Shown: in pieces, positions 5,991 through 7,850 of the stretch
How positions within the stretch are numbered: position 1 is the stretch's first letter
Layout: each line of letters starts with the position of its first letter
Source of the DNA: Bacteroidota bacterium
GTDB taxonomy: Bacteria; Bacteroidota; Bacteroidia; Flavobacteriales; Flavobacteriaceae
DNA length: 7,850 bases
Assembly (NCBI GenBank): GCA_023393485.1
Contig: JAEWLD010000053.1
Coordinates: forward strand, 1-7,850
Reading direction: 5' to 3'
Made by a program: the position numbers and the translations under genes
Notes under the pieces: generated by a model
What the model saw: the letters and a program-made list of their open reading frames with translations, nothing else
Database searches by the model: none
What the model was told of the DNA's origin: nothing

Positions 5991-6136
5991 TAGGAGCAAT
6001 TTCCGGCTGTACGCTTTTAGCTTTTTTGAAAACAGCCCATTTTTCGGCGTTCATTCACGGCTTCCGTCGGTCGCCGCAATGAACGTGAAAAATCAGGGCA
6101 TTTTCTTCAAAAGGCTAGCCGCTGCCATCCGGGCTA
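5991..6136. other. Structured intergenic element with a long imperfect hairpin (6019-6116)
   Basis: Between TAGGAGC (5991-5997) and CCGGGCTAGG (near 6129-6138) lies a long hairpin. Arms pair in order: AGC-TTTT, GAAAA (6028-6032), GCCC (6035-6038), ATTTTTC (6039-6045), GTTCATT (6049-6055), a 22-nt apical region, AATGAAC (6078-6084), GAAAAAT (6087-6093), GGGC (6096-6099), TTTTC (6101-6105), AAAA and GCT (to 6116). That is about 34 base pairs with small internal loops. No T tract follows, so it is not a simple terminator. From memory, Flavobacterium genomes carry dispersed intergenic sequences with similar TAGGAGC and GGGCTAGG ends around a variable hairpin. It might be such a dispersed element or a structured RNA; its function is unknown. 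Confidence 0.6.
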
Positions 6137-6225
6137 GGCAGTCGGTTCAATTAATCCGATTGCCCGAGGCGTACCGAATTGTATCGGTTCCAGCCGAATA
6201 AAATAACCAAACACCAATCCGCCAT

Positions 6226-7850
6226 TTGAAACGTCCCGCATTTTCAATCTATGACGCATCGGCAGGTTCAGGAAAAACCTACGCGCTGGTCAAGGAATAT
6301 CTCAAAATCATCCTGACCTCGCCAAATGAAGATGCATACCGCAGCATTTTGGCAATTACCTTTACCAATAAAGCGGTTCATGAAATGAAAAGCCGCATCG
6401 TCGGCAGCTTGTCTGAATTCGCCAAGGAATCGCCGTCTGAAAAAGCCGAAAGCCTGATGCGGCACATCGGTTCGGAAACCAATCTGTCGCTTCAAGACAT
6501 TCAGCGCAAATCAAAAAGCATCATCCGGCATATCATCCACAATTATGCGGCGTTCGATATTTCTACGATTGACAAATTCACGCATCGCGTCATCCGGACT
6601 TTTGCGCATGATTTGAATCTGCCAACCACTTTTGATGTTTCGCTCGATACAGAAAACCTTTTGGCCGAAGCCGTTGACGCACTCATTGCCCAGGCCGGAG
6701 AAAACCCGACGTTGACCGATTTGCTGGTCGACTTCACGATGGAAAAAACCGACGACGACAAAAGCTGGGATGTTTCGCGCGACATCGCCGAGACCGGACG
6801 TTTGATCCTCAATGATAATAACCGCAATGAACTCATCCACTTCAAGGGAAAGGAAATCCCTGAATTTTTGCGGATCAAAGCGCAACTCTCAGAAGCGGTC
6901 GCGGTCATCGACACCGAAAATGCGAATTTGGCACAGTCCGCATTGGCATTGATTTCAAACAATGGAATAAACCCTGCGTCGTTTTCAGGCGGTAATTTCC
7001 CGAAACATTTCGGCTATATCATCAGCAACGAACTCAAGGATTCACACAAGCGTTATTGTTGCCCGGAAGACATACGGATCAATAAAACCGCGCCTGACCG
7101 CGTCGTCATCGAAAGCCTGATTCCGCAATGGCTTGACATTCTTTCGCAGATTTACGCCAATTATGAAAAGCGCGATTTTTACCTCGCTTTTCTCAGAAAC
7201 ATCACGCCGCTTTCATTGCTCAATACGGTCAATGATGAATTGACGCGAATCCAGCAGGAACAGCAAATCCTGTCAATATCCGAATTCAACAAGCTCATTT
7301 ACGAGCACATCCAAAACCAGCCGGCGCCGTTTATCTATGAGCGCATGGGTGAGCGATACCGGCATTTTTTCATCGATGAATTTCAGGACACGTCTGAGTT
7401 GCAGTGGCAAAACATCATTCCGCTGATAGACAATGCAACATCGTCTGAAGATCTTAATGGCCGGCGCGGTTCACTGATGATCGTCGGCGACCCGAAACAA
7501 TCGATTTACCGTTGGCGCGGCGGCAAGGCCGAACAATTCATCACACTCGCGAAAAATATCGAGGGCAAGCCATATAATCCATTTAACAATCCCGAGAAAG
7601 AACTGTTTTCGCTCGAGAAAAATTTCAGGAGTTATTCGCAGGTCGTTGAATTCAACAATGATTTTTTTGGGTTTATCGCCGGCGAATTTGAACACGTCGA
7701 TTACCGCGACCTGTACCAGAATAAATCCCGGCAGCAAATCAACGATAAAACGGGCGGATACGTCAACATCAGTTTTATTCCCAAAGATTTGCCGGCTGGT
7801 GAAGAAGCGCCCGAAAAGGTCGAATTATATGTCAATGCGGTTCTCGAAAC
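6226..7850 (+). CDS. AddA/RecB-like UvrD-family helicase (exodeoxyribonuclease V beta type), N-terminal part
   Basis: The frame is open from a stop at 6199-6201 to the right edge; 541 codons from TTG 6226 are in the window and the 3' end is missing. No ATG or GTG lies between that stop and the Walker A motif, so TTG, giving MKRPAFSIYDASAGSGKT, is the only sensible start and matches the usual short N-terminus. Superfamily 1 motifs in order: Walker A ASAGSGKT (11-18), motif Ia ITFTNKAVHEMK (44-55), STIDKFTHRVIRTFAH (113-128), Walker B IDEFQDT (383-389), motif III GDPKQSIYRWRGG (421-433), motif IV LEKNFRS (463-469). This is the ATP-driven 3'-5' translocase and helicase of RecBCD/AddAB complexes that process double-strand breaks for recombination. 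The C-terminal nuclease domain, if any, would be beyond the window. An AddB partner is not seen. Confidence 0.92.
   Translation, partial: MKRPAFSIYDASAGSGKTYALVKEYLKIILTSPNEDAYRSILAITFTNKAVHEMKSRIVGSLSEFAKESPSEKAESLMRHIGSETNLSLQDIQRKSKSIIRHIIHNYAAFDISTIDKFTHRVIRTFAHDLNLPTTFDVSLDTENLLAEAVDALIAQAGENPTLTDLLVDFTMEKTDDDKSWDVSRDIAETGRLILNDNNRNELIHFKGKEIPEFLRIKAQLSEAVAVIDTENANLAQSALALISNNGINPASFSGGNFPKHFGYIISNELKDSHKRYCCPEDIRINKTAPDRVVIESLIPQWLDILSQIYANYEKRDFYLAFLRNITPLSLLNTVNDELTRIQQEQQILSISEFNKLIYEHIQNQPAPFIYERMGERYRHFFIDEFQDTSELQWQNIIPLIDNATSSEDLNGRRGSLMIVGDPKQSIYRWRGGKAEQFITLAKNIEGKPYNPFNNPEKELFSLEKNFRSYSQVVEFNNDFFGFIAGEFEHVDYRDLYQNKSRQQINDKTGGYVNISFIPKDLPAGEEAPEKVELYVNAVLE

Noticed and set aside
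6173..6188. Small hairpin ACCGA/TCGGT just before the helicase
   Set aside because: Only 5 bp and no T tract; expected by chance in this length of DNA.
5911..6201. 96-codon plus-strand ORF upstream of the helicase
   Set aside because: It spans the AT-rich sodA promoter region and the long hairpin. Its composition follows the DNA structure (Phe and Arg runs) and no protein family is recognisable.

Overview
The window looks like chromosomal DNA from a member of the Flavobacteriaceae (Bacteroidota), probably Flavobacterium or a close relative. Three transcription starts carry the Bacteroidota-type promoter TTTG-N19/20-TAnnTTTG. Start codons have A-rich leaders without Shine-Dalgarno sequences. 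One protein has the look of a large type IX-secreted surface protein, and intergenic DNA is much more AT-rich than the genes.

Layout: (1) 1-1447, minus strand: 5' part of a large exported surface protein that runs off the left edge. (2) 1448-1707: divergent intergenic region with an imperfect direct repeat and a strong promoter. (3) 1708-2634, plus: PfkB-family sugar or nucleoside kinase, followed by a terminator and an inverted array of 7-bp repeats. (4) 2785-4683, plus: long divergent amidophosphoribosyltransferase (PurF-like), followed by a 12-bp terminator hairpin. (5) 4684-5295: about 610 bp without a credible protein gene. It holds two copies of what looks like a small-RNA gene, each with its own promoter and intrinsic terminator, plus a second inverted heptad-repeat pair around a bidirectional terminator. 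(6) 5296-5904, minus: Mn-type superoxide dismutase. (7) 5905-6225: divergent intergenic region dominated by a long imperfect hairpin element. (8) 6226 to the right edge, plus: N-terminal part of an AddA/RecB-like UvrD-family helicase that apparently starts at TTG.

The kinase and the PurF-like enzyme are adjacent and co-directional. They may work in related ribose-phosphate or nucleotide metabolism, but a terminator separates them, so they are probably separate transcription units. Superoxide dismutase and the helicase are divergent housekeeping genes (oxidative defence and double-strand-break repair).

The most interesting material is non-coding: (a) the tandem small-RNA pair, 65 nt identical through promoter box and core, whose terminator stems differ by compensatory base changes; (b) two inverted heptad-repeat loci with the same 7-bp periodicity but different unit sequences, each next to a terminator; (c) the roughly 100-nt hairpin element between sodA and the helicase.
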